This document shows positions 63,787 to 64,000 of a DNA stretch of 64,000 nucleotides, in pieces. Every line of letters starts with the position of its first letter. Position 1 is the stretch's first letter. Origin of the DNA: Bradyrhizobium sp. sBnM-33 (GTDB lineage: Bacteria > Pseudomonadota > Alphaproteobacteria > Rhizobiales > Xanthobacteraceae); NCBI RefSeq assembly GCF_032917945.1, contig NZ_CP136624.1:2232001-2296000 (forward strand), in the 5' to 3' direction. Both the position numbers and the translations under genes were made by a program. Below the pieces are notes generated by a model. It saw only the letters and a program-made list of their open reading frames with translations, did no database searches and was not told the origin of the DNA.

Positions 63787-64000
63787 TTTCTGTCGCGAAA
63801 GACATTTCGCCCTTTAAAATGGGGTTATTTCGCGATTTTCGAGCACGTTTTTTCTTGCGGCGTACATGTGCATGGTATCACATTCTTCATATGAAGCATG
63901 TTGATTCGGAATCGCCTTCGGATGTCGCGCGCTGGCTGCGAAGCGAATCGACGAATCTCTGGCCTGCGCTTCTGGGTTCGCTGAGCCTGCGTCGTAGCCG
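63787..64000 (+). mobile_element. ISNCY/DUF6788-type element, second copy, runs off the window
   Basis: From 63787 the sequence TTTCTGTCGCGAAAGACATT... repeats, in reverse orientation, 20544 down to about 20330 with very few differences (for example AAATGGGG versus AAATAGGGG). It is also preceded by CTAG (63783-63786). Confidence 0.85.
63891..64000 (+). CDS. DUF6788 protein, 5' part only
   Basis: This is the N-terminus of the accessory gene of the ISNCY-type element (MKHVDSESPSDVARWLRSES ... GSLSLRRS), identical in the visible part to the copy at 20081-20440. The gene continues beyond the window edge. Confidence 0.8.
   Translation, partial: MKHVDSESPSDVARWLRSESTNLWPALLGSLSLRRS

Noticed and set aside
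1..64000. CRISPR arrays, tRNA or rRNA genes, nod boxes
   Set aside because: No regularly spaced repeats, no cloverleaf-like sequence ending in CCA and no convincing nod-box match were noticed on reading; a dedicated scan was not possible.

Overview
The window looks like an accessory (genomic-island or symbiotic-replicon type) segment of an alphaproteobacterium of the rhizobial group, most like Mesorhizobium. The grounds are the moderately high GC, the protein families (rhizobial class III aminotransferase, high-affinity amino-acid ABC transporters, GcvA-type LysR proteins), and the density of insertion sequences of types common in rhizobia (ISL3, IS701, IS1182, IS66, an ISNCY/DUF6788 type, IS3). 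No rRNA, tRNA, CRISPR array or replication origin was seen. The genus call is an inference from gene content.

Layout. (1) 0.1-9.7 kb: a phosphonoalanine/phosphonopyruvate degradation locus (C-P hydrolase pphA, an aminotransferase, a sugar-type ABC transporter). It is flanked by two decayed LysR genes, invaded by an ISL3 element with perfect 8-bp target duplications, and ends in a truncated binding-protein gene. (2) 9.9-17.1 kb: an IS701 fragment, a small cluster of unusual enzymes (DUF2156 aminoacyltransferase-like, SET-domain methyltransferase, GNAT-like protein), an inactivated IS1182 copy and IS66 debris. (3) 17.3-26.0 kb: a class III aminotransferase, IS relics, lrp and ald (alanine dehydrogenase) transcribed divergently, then mmsA and a LysR gene, each broken by one frameshift. 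(4) 26.0-43.6 kb: catabolic module 1. It contains an XRE-cupin regulator, a dimethylglycine/sarcosine dehydrogenase-like flavoprotein, purU, folD, two complete Liv/HAAT transporters, a COG0523 GTPase and a YtcJ-type amidohydrolase. (5) 43.9-56.9 kb: module 2, a paralogous set. It contains an XRE-cupin regulator, a second flavoprotein, a third Liv transporter, a second amidohydrolase, a second COG0523 gene broken by a 4-nt deletion, and a prolyl oligopeptidase. (6) 56.9-59.7 kb: a nested IS block (IS701, truncated IS1182, IS3 tail). (7) 60-63.7 kb: pyruvate carboxylase, preceded by what looks like a diverged copy of the ald promoter and 5' coding end. (8) 63.8 kb to the end: the start of a second ISNCY/DUF6788 element.

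How the genes may work together (inference). The two modules look like scavenging systems for an N-methylated and/or amide-blocked amino-acid-like compound. Liv transporters import it, the YtcJ amidohydrolase hydrolyses it, perhaps metallated by the adjacent COG0523 GTPase, and the flavoprotein oxidatively demethylates it onto tetrahydrofolate. FolD and PurU convert the one-carbon unit to formate and free folate. Alanine dehydrogenase, the aminotransferases and pyruvate carboxylase would feed carbon and nitrogen into central metabolism; phosphonopyruvate hydrolase also releases pyruvate.

Many genes here are broken by single small indels. This fits an island under decay, although sequencing error at some sites cannot be excluded from the sequence alone.
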